In this document: piece by piece, positions 7,900-17,303 of the stretch | Layout: the number at the start of each line of letters is the position of its first letter | Numbering within the stretch: position 1 is the first letter of the stretch | From: Chryseobacterium culicis | Lineage (GTDB): Bacteria > Bacteroidota > Bacteroidia > Flavobacteriales > Weeksellaceae | Assembly (NCBI RefSeq): GCF_900108365.1 | Contig: NZ_FNWQ01000003.1 | Location: forward strand, 186,001-250,000 | Reading direction: 5' to 3' | Length of the DNA: 64,000 nt | Made by a program: the position numbers and the translations under genes | The notes under the pieces: model-generated | Database searches by the model: none | Told to the model about the DNA's origin: nothing | The model's input: the letters and a program-made list of their open reading frames with translations, nothing else

Positions 7900-10881
7900 C
7901 TATTTCAGTTTTTTCTTAACAGCTACTTCTTCGTAAACTTCAAGAATATCTCCGGTTTCGATATCGTTGTAACCTTTTAGATTCAGACCACATTCGTAAC
8001 CTTTTGTAACTTCTTTAACATCGTCTTTGAAACGCTTCAAGCTTTCAAGCTCTCCGTCGAATTTCACAATACCGTCTCTTAGCAAACGTACTTTGGACTG
8101 TCTTGTTACTTTTCCGGTAAGAACCATACAACCTGCAATTGTTCCAACTTTAGAAATCTTGAATACTTCACGAATCTCAACATTACCGATTACCTGCTCC
8201 TGAATTTCCGGAGAAAGCATTCCCTCCATCGCTTCTTTCACTTCATCAATTGCTTTATAGATTACGGAATATGTTCTGATTTCAATTTCTTCACGATCCG
8301 CAAGTTCTTTTGCATTAGCACCAGCCCTAACATTGAATCCGATGATAATTGCATCTGATGCAGCCGCTAAATTAATATCAGACTCTGTGATCTGCCCAAC
8401 ACCTGAGTGAAGAATCTTCACACTGATCTCTTCTGTTGACAATCTCTGTAACTGATCAGAAAGCGCTTCTACAGAACCATCCACGTCACCTTTAAGGATA
8501 ATATTCAATTCTTTGAACTCTCCTAAGGCAATACGTCTGCCTAATTCTTCAAGCGTTGTATGTTTTTTCGTTCTGATTGATAGCTCTCTCTGTAACTGCT
8601 CTCTCTTATTGGCAATAGCTTTACCTTCACTTTCATCAGCATATACTCGGAATTTATCACCAGCAGTAGGCGCTCCGTCCAACCCTAAGATGGTTGCAGG
8701 GATTGATGGACCTGCTTCTTTAAGGTTTTTACCTCTTTCATCAAGCAGCGCTTTTATTTTACCGTGGTTTTTACCTGCTACTACATAGTCTCCAACTCTT
8801 AAAGTTCCGGTTTGCACCAACATGGTTGCTACATAACCTCTACCTTTATCTAAAGATGCTTCAATAACAACCCCGTTTGCTGAACGCTCAGGATTTGCTT
8901 TTAACTCAAGCATTTCAGCCTGTAATAGAACTTTCTCCAGCAATACATCTACATTATTACCAAATTTAGCTGAAATCTCCTGCGCCTGAACATTTCCACC
9001 CCACTCTTCTACTAAAACCGGAGGGTTCAAGCCAGAAAGCTGCTGACGGATGTTATCAGGGTTCGCATTCGGCTTATCAACTTTATTGATAGCAATAATC
9101 ATTGGTACCTGTGCAGCCTGAGCATGGGCAATAGCTTCTTTGGTCTGTGGCATTACATCATCATCGGCAGCAATTACAATAATGGCAATATCTGTGATCT
9201 GAGCACCTCTGGCTCTCATCGCTGTAAAGGCCTCGTGACCTGGCGTATCTAAGAATGTAATTCTTTGTCCGTTTTCAAGCTTTACATTATAAGCACCAAT
9301 GTGCTGAGTAATTCCTCCGGATTCACCAGCAATTACGTTTGTTTTTCTGATGTAATCCAATAATGAAGTTTTACCATGGTCTACGTGTCCCATTACAGTA
9401 ACTACAGGAGCTCTTTGCAATAAGCTGTCTTCTGTATCAACTTCTTCTTCGGAATCTGTATCTTCAAGATCTGCATCTGAGAATTCGATTTTATAACCAA
9501 ATTCGTCTGCTACTAATAATAAGGTATCCGCTTCGAGTCTTTGGTTCATGGTAACCATTACACCTAGCGAGAAACAGGCAGAGATTACTTCAGTTGGAGA
9601 AACATTCATCAAGCTTGCCAATTCACCTACAGTGATGAATTCTGTTACCTTAAGAGTTCTGTCTTGTGCCTCAAGCTCCTGCTGACGCTCATCCTGTTCT
9701 CTACGGAAAGTTCTTTTGTCTTTTCTGTGTTTAGCAGATTTAGATTTCCCTCCTTTATTGGTAAGTTTTTCAAGGGTTTCCTTGATCTGGTTTTTAACCT
9801 GCTCGTCAGTTAATTCAACCGGCATCACTCTTTGTCCAGGTCTGTTGTTCTGGCCTCCTTTCTTGAAGCCGCCACCACCTTGACCTTGCGGACGGTTTCC
9901 ACCACCCTGGTTATTTCCAAATCGGTTTCCGCCCTGGCCACCCTGACCTTGCGGACGGTTTCCCTGACCACCTTGACCTTGACGGTTTCCTCCTTGTCCT
10001 CCATTGTTATTATGCGGACGGTTTCCTCCTTGGCCTTGACCACCTTGGTTATTGTTATTATTTCCTGAGTTTTGATTATTTCCCTGACCTTGCTGGTTAT
10101 TCTGGCCGCCAGGTTTTTCAATTCTCTTTCTTTTCTTTTTTGCACCAGCACCTGGTTTTGGAGCAAACTGAGTAAGGTCTATCTTTTCACCAACGATTTT
10201 AGGACCGTCTAATTTCTGATATACCGTCTCAATCTTCTGAGGTTCCTGAGATTCAGGTTCAGCTTCAACTTTTGGAGTTTCTACTTTTTTCTCCTCAACA
10301 ACAGCTGGTTTCGGAGTTTCTTTTACTGTTTCCACAGGCTTCACTTCTTCTTTTTTCTCCTCCATTTTTGGTTTGTCTTTTTTCACAGGTCTGTTTCTAG
10401 ATTCTATTTGAGACAAATCAATTTTATCCAAAACTTTGAATTCCTGCTTTTCAGGAGCTGCTTTTACTTCCGGCTGTTCTTCTTTCACGATTTCTTCTTT
10501 CTTTTCTTCAACCGGTGTTGCAACAGGAGCTGAAGGAGCTGCAGGAGCCTCCTCCACTTCAGGCGTCTTAGGTTCTAGATCAATTTTACCTAAAATTCTA
10601 GTTTCTGGTTTATTTGCTTTAGCTCTTATCACTTCAGGGGTTTTCTTTTCTTCAATTTCCAGCTTTTCTTCCGGAACTTTAGTGATCACCACCTCATGGG
10701 AAGCTTTTCTTTGTTCGCCGTCTTTAGCAAACTCAGCCTCCAATGCAGAATATGCCGATTCTTCCAATTGAGCGTTAGGATTGCCTTCAACCTCGAAACC
10801 CTTTGATTGTAAAAACTCTACTAATCTGGACATCGAAATATTGAATTCCTTAACCGCTTTATTTAATCTAATTTTTGGCAT
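7900..10881 (-). CDS. infB: Translation initiation factor IF-2
   Basis: 993 residues. IF-2 is a GTPase that brings initiator tRNA to the 30S subunit and promotes 50S joining. The G-domain motifs are intact: GHVDHGKTS (about residues 495-503), DTPGHEAF (about 550) and NKVD (about 600), followed by the IF-2 beta-barrel and C-terminal domains. The N-terminus starts with the helix-forming IF2_N-like segment ([21 protein letters not shown]), then a long Lys/Glu/Pro/Val-rich stretch (about 70-235) and a basic patch ([12 protein letters not shown]). A Gly/Gln/Asn/Arg-rich low-complexity tract (about 254-350) precedes the conserved core. It is the last gene of the rimP-nusA-infB operon, 76 bases after nusA, and is followed by a terminator-like hairpin. 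Confidence 0.98.
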   Translation of the reverse strand: MPKIRLNKAVKEFNISMSRLVEFLQSKGFEVEGNPNAQLEESAYSALEAEFAKDGEQRKASHEVVITKVPEEKLEIEEKKTPEVIRAKANKPETRILGKIDLEPKTPEVEEAPAAPSAPVATPVEEKKEEIVKEEQPEVKAAPEKQEFKVLDKIDLSQIESRNRPVKKDKPKMEEKKEEVKPVETVKETPKPAVVEEKKVETPKVEAEPESQEPQKIETVYQKLDGPKIVGEKIDLTQFAPKPGAGAKKKRKRIEKPGGQNNQQGQGNNQNSGNNNNNQGGQGQGGNRPHNNNGGQGGNRQGQGGQGNRPQGQGGQGGNRFGNNQGGGNRPQGQGGGGFKKGGQNNRPGQRVMPVELTDEQVKNQIKETLEKLTNKGGKSKSAKHRKDKRTFRREQDERQQELEAQDRTLKVTEFITVGELASLMNVSPTEVISACFSLGVMVTMNQRLEADTLLLVADEFGYKIEFSDADLEDTDSEEEVDTEDSLLQRAPVVTVMGHVDHGKTSLLDYIRKTNVIAGESGGITQHIGAYNVKLENGQRITFLDTPGHEAFTAMRARGAQITDIAIIVIAADDDVMPQTKEAIAHAQAAQVPMIIAINKVDKPNANPDNIRQQLSGLNPPVLVEEWGGNVQAQEISAKFGNNVDVLLEKVLLQAEMLELKANPERSANGVVIEASLDKGRGYVATMLVQTGTLRVGDYVVAGKNHGKIKALLDERGKNLKEAGPSIPATILGLDGAPTAGDKFRVYADESEGKAIANKREQLQRELSIRTKKHTTLEELGRRIALGEFKELNIILKGDVDGSVEALSDQLQRLSTEEISVKILHSGVGQITESDINLAAASDAIIIGFNVRAGANAKELADREEIEIRTYSVIYKAIDEVKEAMEGMLSPEIQEQVIGNVEIREVFKISKVGTIAGCMVLTGKVTRQSKVRLLRDGIVKFDGELESLKRFKDDVKEVTKGYECGLNLKGYNDIETGDILEVYEEVAVKKKLK

Positions 10882-10957
10882 CTATATTATTTACTGTTTT
10901 TAATTTTTAAAATTAAAGTATTTCTTTTTTACTGTTTATTAAAATTTATTTAAAATC

Positions 10958-12193
10958 TTAATCTTCAAATTCTTCTCTTAGAATACGTTTAACCTCCTCG
11001 ATTGTTTCTTCTTCAAGGTCTACCATATTTAAAAGACTTTCAGTTTCTTTATCTAATACTGATTTTGCAGTTGTAAGTCCTACTTTCTTAAACTCATCCA
11101 AAATCCACTGCTCGATATCATCGTTAAATTCTCTTAATTCAACATCGTCATCCTCGCTGGACTCTCTGTATACATCAATTTCATATCCTGACAACCAAGA
11201 AGCCAGTCTGATATTCTGTCCTTGTTTTCCAATCACTTTAGAAATCTCTTCAACAGGAGTATATACTAATGCATAGTTTTGATCCTCATTGATGTCAATT
11301 TTATTGACCGTCACATTTCCTAATGCTCTTTTCACCAAAATCTCAGGGTTTTTAGACCACTGAATAACATCGATGTTTTCATTTCTCAACTCTCTTACAA
11401 CGCCATGAATTCTGGATCCTTTCACTCCAACACATGCTCCTACCGGATCAATTCTGTCATCATAAGCATCAACTGCAATCTTCGCCTTCTCACCAGGAAT
11501 TCTCACTACTTTTTTCAGCATAATTGTTCCGTCCTGGATCTCAGGAATTTCCAGCTCTAATAACTTCTCTAGGAATTTAGGTGCAGTTCTGGAAATAATA
11601 ATCTGTGGTTTAGAACCTTTGAAATCTACTGTCTCAACAATAGCTCTGATATTCTCACCCTTTTTAAAGAAATCGGATGGGATCTGGTTTTCTTTTGGTA
11701 AAATAAATTCATTTCCTTCATCATCCAGCAAAATCACATGTTTGTGACGGATATGGTGGATTTCACCAACAACTATTTCTCCAATTTTATCTCTAAACTG
11801 CTCGTACAGCATTGCATTATTGTGCTCCTGAAGCTTTGTAGCCAGGATTTGCTTAAGGGTAAGAATATTTCTTCTTCCCAATTGTGCAACAGGAATTTCC
11901 ATTGTAAAGTCCTCACCTACTTCGAAGGTAGGGTCAATCTTTTTTGCTTCAGAAATTTCAATTTCCAAATCATCATCTTCAGACATTTCGTCCTCTACAA
12001 TTGTTTTATTTAAAAATATCTGAAAATCTCCTTTATCCGGGTTTACAATCACATCAAAATGATCATCTGAATCAAATCTTTTTCTTAAAAGAGTCTTCAG
12101 TGAATCTTCAATAATTGCCATAAGATCAATTTTACTGATCCCCTTTTCGTCTTTAAAATCACCAAAGGATTCAATCAACGCTATATTATCCAT
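10958..12193 (-). CDS. nusA: Transcription termination/antitermination factor NusA
   Basis: 411 residues, the shorter form common in Bacteroidota that lacks the C-terminal acidic repeats of the Escherichia coli protein. The order is an N-terminal RNA-polymerase-binding domain (about 1-125, with SLKTLLRKRFD), an S1 domain (about 130-200, GEIVVGEIHHI), then KH domains (GACVGVKGSRIHGVVREL near 250-270 and VIGKQGQNIRLASWL near 320). NusA binds elongating RNA polymerase and modulates pausing and hairpin-dependent termination. The gene starts 16 bases after the rimP stop and belongs to the same operon. A terminator-like hairpin in that operon's leader could be a NusA target. Confidence 0.97.
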   Translation of the reverse strand: MDNIALIESFGDFKDEKGISKIDLMAIIEDSLKTLLRKRFDSDDHFDVIVNPDKGDFQIFLNKTIVEDEMSEDDDLEIEISEAKKIDPTFEVGEDFTMEIPVAQLGRRNILTLKQILATKLQEHNNAMLYEQFRDKIGEIVVGEIHHIRHKHVILLDDEGNEFILPKENQIPSDFFKKGENIRAIVETVDFKGSKPQIIISRTAPKFLEKLLELEIPEIQDGTIMLKKVVRIPGEKAKIAVDAYDDRIDPVGACVGVKGSRIHGVVRELRNENIDVIQWSKNPEILVKRALGNVTVNKIDINEDQNYALVYTPVEEISKVIGKQGQNIRLASWLSGYEIDVYRESSEDDDVELREFNDDIEQWILDEFKKVGLTTAKSVLDKETESLLNMVDLEEETIEEVKRILREEFED

Positions 12194-12209
12194 CTATTTT
12201 TTTTTCTTT

Positions 12210-12677
12210 TTAAAATTTAATTACTACTAATGCTTTTTTGATCTCGGAGTAAGCAATCTCTTTCTCCTCTTCTACATCTACTTTTCCTTTTCCGATATCT
12301 TTCGGTTTGCGGTAACGTAAAGTAAGTGTGATCTTCTCTTCATCTACTTTTGACAGTTCTCCTTCAATTTTGGAAGAATCCTCCAGCATCACCTCAATTT
12401 CTCTCCCAATATTTTTTCCGAACTGTCTTGGTGTGGATAATGGTTCGCTTAATCCGGCAGACATCACCTGCAGGCTGAAGTCGTGCTCTTCACGATCCAT
12501 ATTGAATTCTATTGCACGGCTTGCATCCAGGCAGTCTTGCAGAGAAACTCCGTTATCACCATCTAAAATCACTGTAATATCATCCCCTGCAGAAATTTTA
12601 AGATCAATAAGAAACAGATCTTTTCTGGTCTCAAGGAATTCATTTAATAATTCTTCAATTCTTTTTCTAAACTCCAT
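12210..12677 (-). CDS. rimP: Ribosome maturation factor RimP
   Basis: 155 residues, typical length. RimP helps assemble the 30S subunit. The family hallmarks are an N-terminal alpha/beta domain (ETRKDLFLIDLKIS, then ITVILDGDNGVSLQDC with the conserved D-G-D and S-L-x-D-C pattern, then REEHDFSLQVMSAGLSEPL) and a C-terminal small barrel (ALVVIKF at the end). It is the first gene of the rimP-nusA-infB operon, an order conserved widely in bacteria. A strong promoter lies about 75-105 bases upstream, and a terminator-like hairpin sits between the promoter and the start codon. Confidence 0.95.
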   Translation of the reverse strand: MEFRKRIEELLNEFLETRKDLFLIDLKISAGDDITVILDGDNGVSLQDCLDASRAIEFNMDREEHDFSLQVMSAGLSEPLSTPRQFGKNIGREIEVMLEDSSKIEGELSKVDEEKITLTLRYRKPKDIGKGKVDVEEEKEIAYSEIKKALVVIKF

Positions 12678-12703
12678 ATATATTTATCTTGATTTACAGT
12701 ACG

Positions 12704-12728
12704 AAAAAAGGCTTTCTTCCGAAGCCTT
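12704..12728 (-). terminator. Terminator-like hairpin in the rimP operon leader (attenuator candidate)
   Basis: Read on the minus strand, AAGGCTT (12728-12722), a 7-base loop and AAGCCTT (12714-12708) form a stem that runs into a tract of six T (12709-12704), two of them in the stem. It lies inside the leader, about 27 bases before the rimP ATG and downstream of the promoter, so it can only affect this operon when read on this strand. Confidence 0.65.
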
Positions 12729-12752
12729 CCCATTTTTTCCGTAAATCCAATG

Positions 12753-12783
12753 CAAATATACGATATTTTTCTAAAAATGCAAA
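12753..12783 (-). promoter_or_regulatory. Promoter of rimP-nusA-infB
   Basis: On the minus strand TTTG (12783-12780), 19 bases, then TATATTTG (12760-12753): an exact match to the Bacteroidota TTTG-N19-TAnnTTTG layout. The predicted transcript starts near 12747, giving a leader of about 70 bases. Confidence 0.75.
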
Positions 12784-12857
12784 ATTATCTTAAGTATCAG
12801 GTAAATAGCGCCCCACTCATTTACAACAAATTAAAAGAATATGTCACAGTATTTTTA

Positions 12858-12865
12858 TATTTTTG
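12858..12865 (+). promoter_or_regulatory. -7 promoter element (TATTTTTG) of ugd
   Basis: TATTTTTG matches TAnnTTTG and lies 25 bases before the ugd start. It probably starts the ugd-rfbB-rfbA transcript; no clear -33 element is present. Confidence 0.45.
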
Positions 12866-12890
12866 CCATTAGAATTTAAAAACAGACATT

Positions 12891-14204
12891 TTGAATATAA
12901 CGATTGTAGGAACAGGTTATGTAGGGCTGGTTACAGGAACCACCCTTGCAGAACTTGGCAATTCAGTATACTGTGTTGATATTGATGAAAAAAAAGTAGA
13001 AGGTATGAAAAACGGCGTAGTTCCCATCTATGAGCCGAACCTTGAAGAAATGTTTTTAAGAAACATTCAGTCTGAGAGATTATTTTTCACTACCAACCTT
13101 AAAGAAGCTCTGGACAAGAGCGAAGTAATTTATCTGGCACTGCCTACCCCTCCCGGTGAAGACGGCTCTGCAGATTTGTCTTATGTACTTCATGTAGCCA
13201 ATAATATAGGCGAGCTGATGACAGAATATAAAGTGATTGTTAATAAGAGCACCGTTCCTGTAGGAACGGCAGACAGGGTAAGAGAAACAATCTCTGCCAA
13301 AACACAGATCCCTTTTGATGTCGTTTCAAATCCTGAATTTTTAAGGGAAGGCTTTGCCGTTGAAGACTCTATGAATCCCTCAAGAGTAGTTGTAGGCGCC
13401 AGCTCAGAAAAGGCTAAAGACATCATGTCTAAAATTTACCAGCCTTTTACCAATACAGGAATTCCCATTATATTTATGGATGAGAAATCATCTGAACTTA
13501 CAAAATATGCCGCGAACTCATTTTTAGCCGTAAAAATTACGTTTATGAATGAGATTGCCAACTATTGTGAAAAAGTAGGTGCGGATGTAGATAAAGTGAG
13601 GCTTGGAATGGGCAGTGATGACAGAATAGGCCACAGATTCTTATTCCCGGGAATCGGATATGGAGGGAGCTGTTTTCCGAAAGATGTAAAAGCCCTTATA
13701 AAATCCGGAAAACAGGAAGATTTTAACTTCCAGATTCTTGAAGCTACTGAAAATGTAAATACCTCCCAGAAAGTTATTTTGGTATCTGAAATTGAAAAAT
13801 ATTTCGGTGGAAATATCCAAGGAAAAAAAATTGCCATGTGGGGACTTGCCTTCAAAGCCAATACCGATGACATCAGAGAAGCTTCATCTTTAGACAATAT
13901 AGCCCTTTTACTGGAAAAGGGTGCCGAAATTGTAGCATATGATGCCGTTGCAGAAAGCAATGTTCAGAAACTTCTTGGTAACAAAATACAGTACGCCAAA
14001 GGAATGTATGACGCGCTGGAGGAAGTGGATGCATTATTTATTGCTACAGAATGGCCTGAATTTAAAAACCCTAATTTCGAACTGATGGCCAGAAAAATGA
14101 AAAATAAGGTTATTTTTGACGGGAGAAATATGTACCCACTGGAAATCCCCGAGCAAAACGGGTTTTATTATAAAAGTATAGGAAGAAAAACCATTTCAAA
14201 ATAA
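12891..14204 (+). CDS. ugd: UDP-glucose 6-dehydrogenase
   Basis: 437 residues, usual length. The enzyme oxidises UDP-glucose to UDP-glucuronate with two NAD+. The Rossmann motif GTGYVGL (residues 7-13) begins the protein; the catalytic cysteine is in GGSCFPKDV (Cys261), with the conserved NPEFLREG and AFKANTDDIREA segments. No ATG is available: the best start is TTG 12891, with ATT just before it as an alternative, and both give the same Rossmann start. It is the first gene of the polysaccharide locus, four bases before rfbB. Other members of the family act on UDP-ManNAc or GDP-mannose; the sequence pattern favours UDP-glucose but does not exclude a related substrate. Confidence 0.92.
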   Translation: MNITIVGTGYVGLVTGTTLAELGNSVYCVDIDEKKVEGMKNGVVPIYEPNLEEMFLRNIQSERLFFTTNLKEALDKSEVIYLALPTPPGEDGSADLSYVLHVANNIGELMTEYKVIVNKSTVPVGTADRVRETISAKTQIPFDVVSNPEFLREGFAVEDSMNPSRVVVGASSEKAKDIMSKIYQPFTNTGIPIIFMDEKSSELTKYAANSFLAVKITFMNEIANYCEKVGADVDKVRLGMGSDDRIGHRFLFPGIGYGGSCFPKDVKALIKSGKQEDFNFQILEATENVNTSQKVILVSEIEKYFGGNIQGKKIAMWGLAFKANTDDIREASSLDNIALLLEKGAEIVAYDAVAESNVQKLLGNKIQYAKGMYDALEEVDALFIATEWPEFKNPNFELMARKMKNKVIFDGRNMYPLEIPEQNGFYYKSIGRKTISK

Positions 14205-14208
14205 ACAA

Positions 14209-15288
14209 ATGAAAAACATTATAATTACAGGAGGCGCGGGCTTTATAGGCTCTCATGTTGTAAGAGAATTTGTAAAAAATAATCCGGACACTACCATCAT
14301 CAACCTTGATGCTCTTACGTATGCCGGAAATTTAGAAAACTTAAAGGATATCGAAAATGAGCCTAATTATGTTTTCGAAAAAGCAGATATCACGAAACCT
14401 GAAGAATTGAGAAAGGTTTTTGAAAAATACAATCCGGATGCTGTTGTACATCTTGCGGCAGAAAGCCATGTTGACAGAAGTATCACAGATCCAATGGCAT
14501 TCATCAATACGAACGTAAACGGAACGGCTAATCTACTCAACCTCTGTAAAGAGTTCTGGACCTTAAACCCTGACCATACGCACGGAAGATTTCCGGATGA
14601 AAAACGAAACAATCTTTTCTATCATATTTCCACTGATGAAGTCTATGGAAGCCTGGGAGAAACAGGATTCTTTTTAGAAACTACTTCATATGATCCTCAA
14701 TCTCCTTATTCTGCTTCCAAAGCCGCTTCTGATCATCTGGTAAGAGCTTACGGAAACACGTACGGAATGCCGTTCATTGTATCCAACTGTTCTAATAACT
14801 ACGGCCCGAATCATTTCCCTGAAAAACTGATCCCTCTTTGTATATCCAATATCATCAACGAAAGACCTCTTCCAATTTATGGAGACGGAAAATATACGAG
14901 AGACTGGTTATTTGTAATTGATCACGCCAAGGCAATTCATCAGATCTTTAATGAAGCTAAAACCGGAGAAACCTATAACATCGGAGGATTTAATGAGTGG
15001 CAGAATATTGATCTCGTAAAAGAGCTGATCAAACAAATGGATGCAAAGCTGGGAAGACCGGAAGGCTATTCTGAAAAACTGATCACCTTCGTAAAAGACA
15101 GACCAGGCCATGATAAACGCTACGCCATTGATGCGACAAAACTAAATAAAGATCTTGGCTGGAAGCCTTCAGTAACTTTTGAACAAGGTTTGGGAAAAAC
15201 CATAGATTGGTATCTTGAGAATAAAGAATGGCTGGAGAACGTAACTTCAGGGAACTACCAGGATTATTATAGCAAGCAGTACAACTAG
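14209..15288 (+). CDS. rfbB: dTDP-glucose 4,6-dehydratase
   Basis: 359 residues. The enzyme converts dTDP-glucose to dTDP-4-keto-6-deoxyglucose. It is an extended short-chain dehydrogenase with GGAGFIGSH at residues 8-16, the family-specific catalytic trio Thr142-Asp143-Glu144 in STDEVYG, and the Tyr167-xxx-Lys171 pair in YSASKAASDH. RPGHDKRYAID near the C-terminus is also typical of RfbB. It follows ugd by four bases and precedes rfbA. Because no RmlC or RmlD gene was recognised in the window, its product is probably used for the 3-amino-3,6-dideoxyhexose pathway encoded downstream rather than for rhamnose. Confidence 0.96.
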   Translation: MKNIIITGGAGFIGSHVVREFVKNNPDTTIINLDALTYAGNLENLKDIENEPNYVFEKADITKPEELRKVFEKYNPDAVVHLAAESHVDRSITDPMAFINTNVNGTANLLNLCKEFWTLNPDHTHGRFPDEKRNNLFYHISTDEVYGSLGETGFFLETTSYDPQSPYSASKAASDHLVRAYGNTYGMPFIVSNCSNNYGPNHFPEKLIPLCISNIINERPLPIYGDGKYTRDWLFVIDHAKAIHQIFNEAKTGETYNIGGFNEWQNIDLVKELIKQMDAKLGRPEGYSEKLITFVKDRPGHDKRYAIDATKLNKDLGWKPSVTFEQGLGKTIDWYLENKEWLENVTSGNYQDYYSKQYN

Positions 15289-15317
15289 AAATCTTCTGTT
15301 GACGTAATAAAGGAGAA

Positions 15318-15349
15318 GTAGAATTTCCTTATATACAAAGAAATTCTAC
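15318..15349. repeat. Perfect 10-bp inverted repeat between rfbB and rfbA
   Basis: GTAGAATTTC (15318-15327) and GAAATTCTAC (15340-15349) flank a 12-base loop. There is no T tract, so it is not a standard terminator. Short ACCAATAC direct repeats follow, the last one directly before the rfbA ATG. Confidence 0.6.
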
Positions 15350-15385
15350 CAATACCAATACAATAAGAATAATACGCACCAATAC

Positions 15386-16249
15386 ATGAAAGGAATAATA
15401 TTAGCCGGAGGATCCGGAACCAGACTTTACCCTCTAACCATTGCCGTAAGCAAGCAGCTGATGCCTGTTTACGACAAACCTATGATTTATTATCCGCTTT
15501 CCACGCTTCTTTTAGCAGGAATTAAAGACATTCTGATTATCACTACACCACACGACCAGGAAGGTTTTATCAAGCTTCTGGGTGACGGTTCTCAAATCGG
15601 ATGTAATATAGAATACGTGGTACAGCCCAGCCCGGATGGTTTAGCGCAGGCTTTTATTCTGGGTGAACAATTTATTGGCCATGATCCCGCTGCACTGGTA
15701 CTGGGAGATAATATTTTCTATGGTTCCGAAATGGGAACTTTATTAAAAAATAAAACTAATCCCGAGGGAGGAGTTGTTTTTGCCTACCACGTTGCAGATC
15801 CCGAAAGATATGGGGTTGTAGAATTTGACGAGAATCTGAAAGCCGTTTCTATTGAAGAGAAACCTTTACAACCTAAGTCAAATTATGCCGTTCCCGGACT
15901 GTATTTCTACGATAATAATGTAGTGGACATCGCGAAAAACATTAAACCTTCTCCAAGAGGTGAGCTGGAAATCACTGATGTCAACAATGTTTATTTAAAC
16001 AGTGGAAAGCTTGAAGTAGCTGTTCTGGACAGAGGTACGGCATGGCTGGATACAGGAACTTTTGATTCTCTTCATGATGCTTCAGAATTTGTAAGCGTTA
16101 TTGAAAAGAGACAGGGGTTTAAAATTGGCTGTATTGAAGAGATTGCATTCCGGAACAAATTCATCAATGAAGAAAAACTTCTAGAAACCGCTGCCAAATA
16201 CGGTAAAAGTGGCTATGGAGAGTACTTGAAGCAACTTATCGTAAAATAA
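15386..16249 (+). CDS. rfbA: Glucose-1-phosphate thymidylyltransferase
   Basis: 287 residues, the usual length. The enzyme makes dTDP-glucose from dTTP and glucose-1-phosphate, the first step toward all dTDP-6-deoxysugars. The nucleotide-binding signature [11 protein letters not shown] is at residues 8-18, followed by the conserved [17 protein letters not shown], and LGDNIFYG holds a metal-binding Asp. [13 protein letters not shown] is another RfbA hallmark. It follows rfbB by 97 bases containing an inverted repeat and is closed by a strong intrinsic terminator, so ugd-rfbB-rfbA form a unit. Confidence 0.97.
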   Translation: MKGIILAGGSGTRLYPLTIAVSKQLMPVYDKPMIYYPLSTLLLAGIKDILIITTPHDQEGFIKLLGDGSQIGCNIEYVVQPSPDGLAQAFILGEQFIGHDPAALVLGDNIFYGSEMGTLLKNKTNPEGGVVFAYHVADPERYGVVEFDENLKAVSIEEKPLQPKSNYAVPGLYFYDNNVVDIAKNIKPSPRGELEITDVNNVYLNSGKLEVAVLDRGTAWLDTGTFDSLHDASEFVSVIEKRQGFKIGCIEEIAFRNKFINEEKLLETAAKYGKSGYGEYLKQLIVK

Positions 16250-16272
16250 TAAATACAATTTATAAAATTCTC

Positions 16273-16303
16273 AAACTATTGGCTTTAAAGCCAGTAGTTT
16301 TTG
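16273..16303 (+). terminator. Intrinsic terminator after rfbA
   Basis: A near-perfect stem centred on GGCTTTAAAGCC, extended by AAACTATT and AGTAGTTT with one G-T wobble, runs into a T-rich tail. Confidence 0.85.
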
Positions 16304-16399
16304 TTTATACCAGCAAATATCAATATATTAGTTGTTAATTTTTAATTTTATTAAAATGAAAAATTTAAAATTAAATAACAGGGTAATAAATAATTATTA

Positions 16400-16407
16400 T
16401 AAATTTG
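16400..16407 (+). promoter_or_regulatory. -7 promoter element (TAAATTTG) of the wzm-wzt unit
   Basis: TAAATTTG matches TAnnTTTG, 15 bases before ATG 16423. It overlaps the TTG at 16405 that begins the longest frame, which argues that the ATG is the real start and that the leader is very short. Confidence 0.45.
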
Positions 16408-16422
16408 CAAAAAATTACACAA

Positions 16423-17271
16423 ATGAATGAACCACAACAGACGTGGACAGAAACGATTGATGCAGATCATTCGTTATTTGACTTGAAGCTAAAGGAAGTC
16501 TGGAGATACAAAGATCTTGTTTATATGTTTGTAAAAAGAGATTTTGTATCCAGTTTTAAGCAGACTGTTCTAGGCCCTATCTGGTTTTTTATCAATCCCA
16601 TTCTTACAACCATCGTTTATCTGGTTATTTTCGGAAAAATTGCCCAACTATCTACAGATGGGGCGCCACCTCTTTTATTTTATTTAGGGGGCGTTACCCT
16701 TTGGAATTATTTTTCGTCCTCATTGTTAGCTACCTCTTCTACTTTTACGGGGAATGCAGGAATATTTGGAAAAGTATACTTCCCTAGACTGGTGACTCCA
16801 ATATCAATAGTAATATCCAATCTTATGAGATTTGGAGTACAGCTCATTCTGTTCATTATTGTATGGGCCTATTATTTGAGTAAAGGACAGGTGCATCCCA
16901 ATATCTGGGTTCTTGCAACACCGTTTCTGGTAATACTGATGGCACTTTTTGCTTTAGGAGTCGGAATGATTTTCTCATCACTTACCACAAAATATAAAGA
17001 TCTGAGTATGCTGCTTGGCTTTGGAATAAGCCTCTATATGTATGCAACTCCGGTTATCTATCCAACTTCCGCTCTTAGAGGTATCTTTAAAAAGATTGCT
17101 TTGTACAATCCTTTGACTGGTATTTTTGAATGTTTTAAATATGCATGGATCGGCGTAGGAGATTTCTCCCCTGCCATGCTTGCAATCAGCACCGGTATTA
17201 TACTTATCCTATTAATGATAGGGATTGTTGTATTCAACAAAGTTGAAAAAACGTTTATGGATACCGTGTAA
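16423..17271 (+). CDS. wzm: Polysaccharide ABC exporter, permease subunit (Wzm-like)
   Basis: 282 residues from ATG 16423; the frame extends six codons upstream to a TTG that lies in the promoter element and is less likely. ABC-2 type permease with about six membrane segments. The motif VKRDFVSSFKQTVLGPIWFFINP near the N-terminus is the typical cytoplasmic lead-in of O-antigen and teichoic-acid exporters (Wzm/TagG), and SMLLGFGISLYMYATPVIYP is a conserved late segment. With the ATPase encoded next it should export a lipid-linked polysaccharide across the inner membrane. Its presence, with no Wzx flippase or Wzy polymerase recognised here, points to ABC-dependent export. Confidence 0.9.
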   Translation: MNEPQQTWTETIDADHSLFDLKLKEVWRYKDLVYMFVKRDFVSSFKQTVLGPIWFFINPILTTIVYLVIFGKIAQLSTDGAPPLLFYLGGVTLWNYFSSSLLATSSTFTGNAGIFGKVYFPRLVTPISIVISNLMRFGVQLILFIIVWAYYLSKGQVHPNIWVLATPFLVILMALFALGVGMIFSSLTTKYKDLSMLLGFGISLYMYATPVIYPTSALRGIFKKIALYNPLTGIFECFKYAWIGVGDFSPAMLAISTGIILILLMIGIVVFNKVEKTFMDTV

Positions 17272-17303
17272 TTATTTTCTTGTAATAATTTAAATTTAAA
17301 ATC

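Noticed and set aside
9825-10166. Open frame of 113 codons overlapping infB on the same strand, and an opposite frame at 9832-10068
   Set aside because: Both fall in the repetitive Gly/Gln/Asn-rich tract of infB, where codon bias opens other frames; the residues are repetitive ([10 protein letters not shown]-like) with no family.
12328-12744. Plus-strand frame of 138 codons over rimP
   Set aside because: It mirrors the rimP gene, is Ser-rich in the manner of antisense frames, and runs through the rimP leader hairpin.
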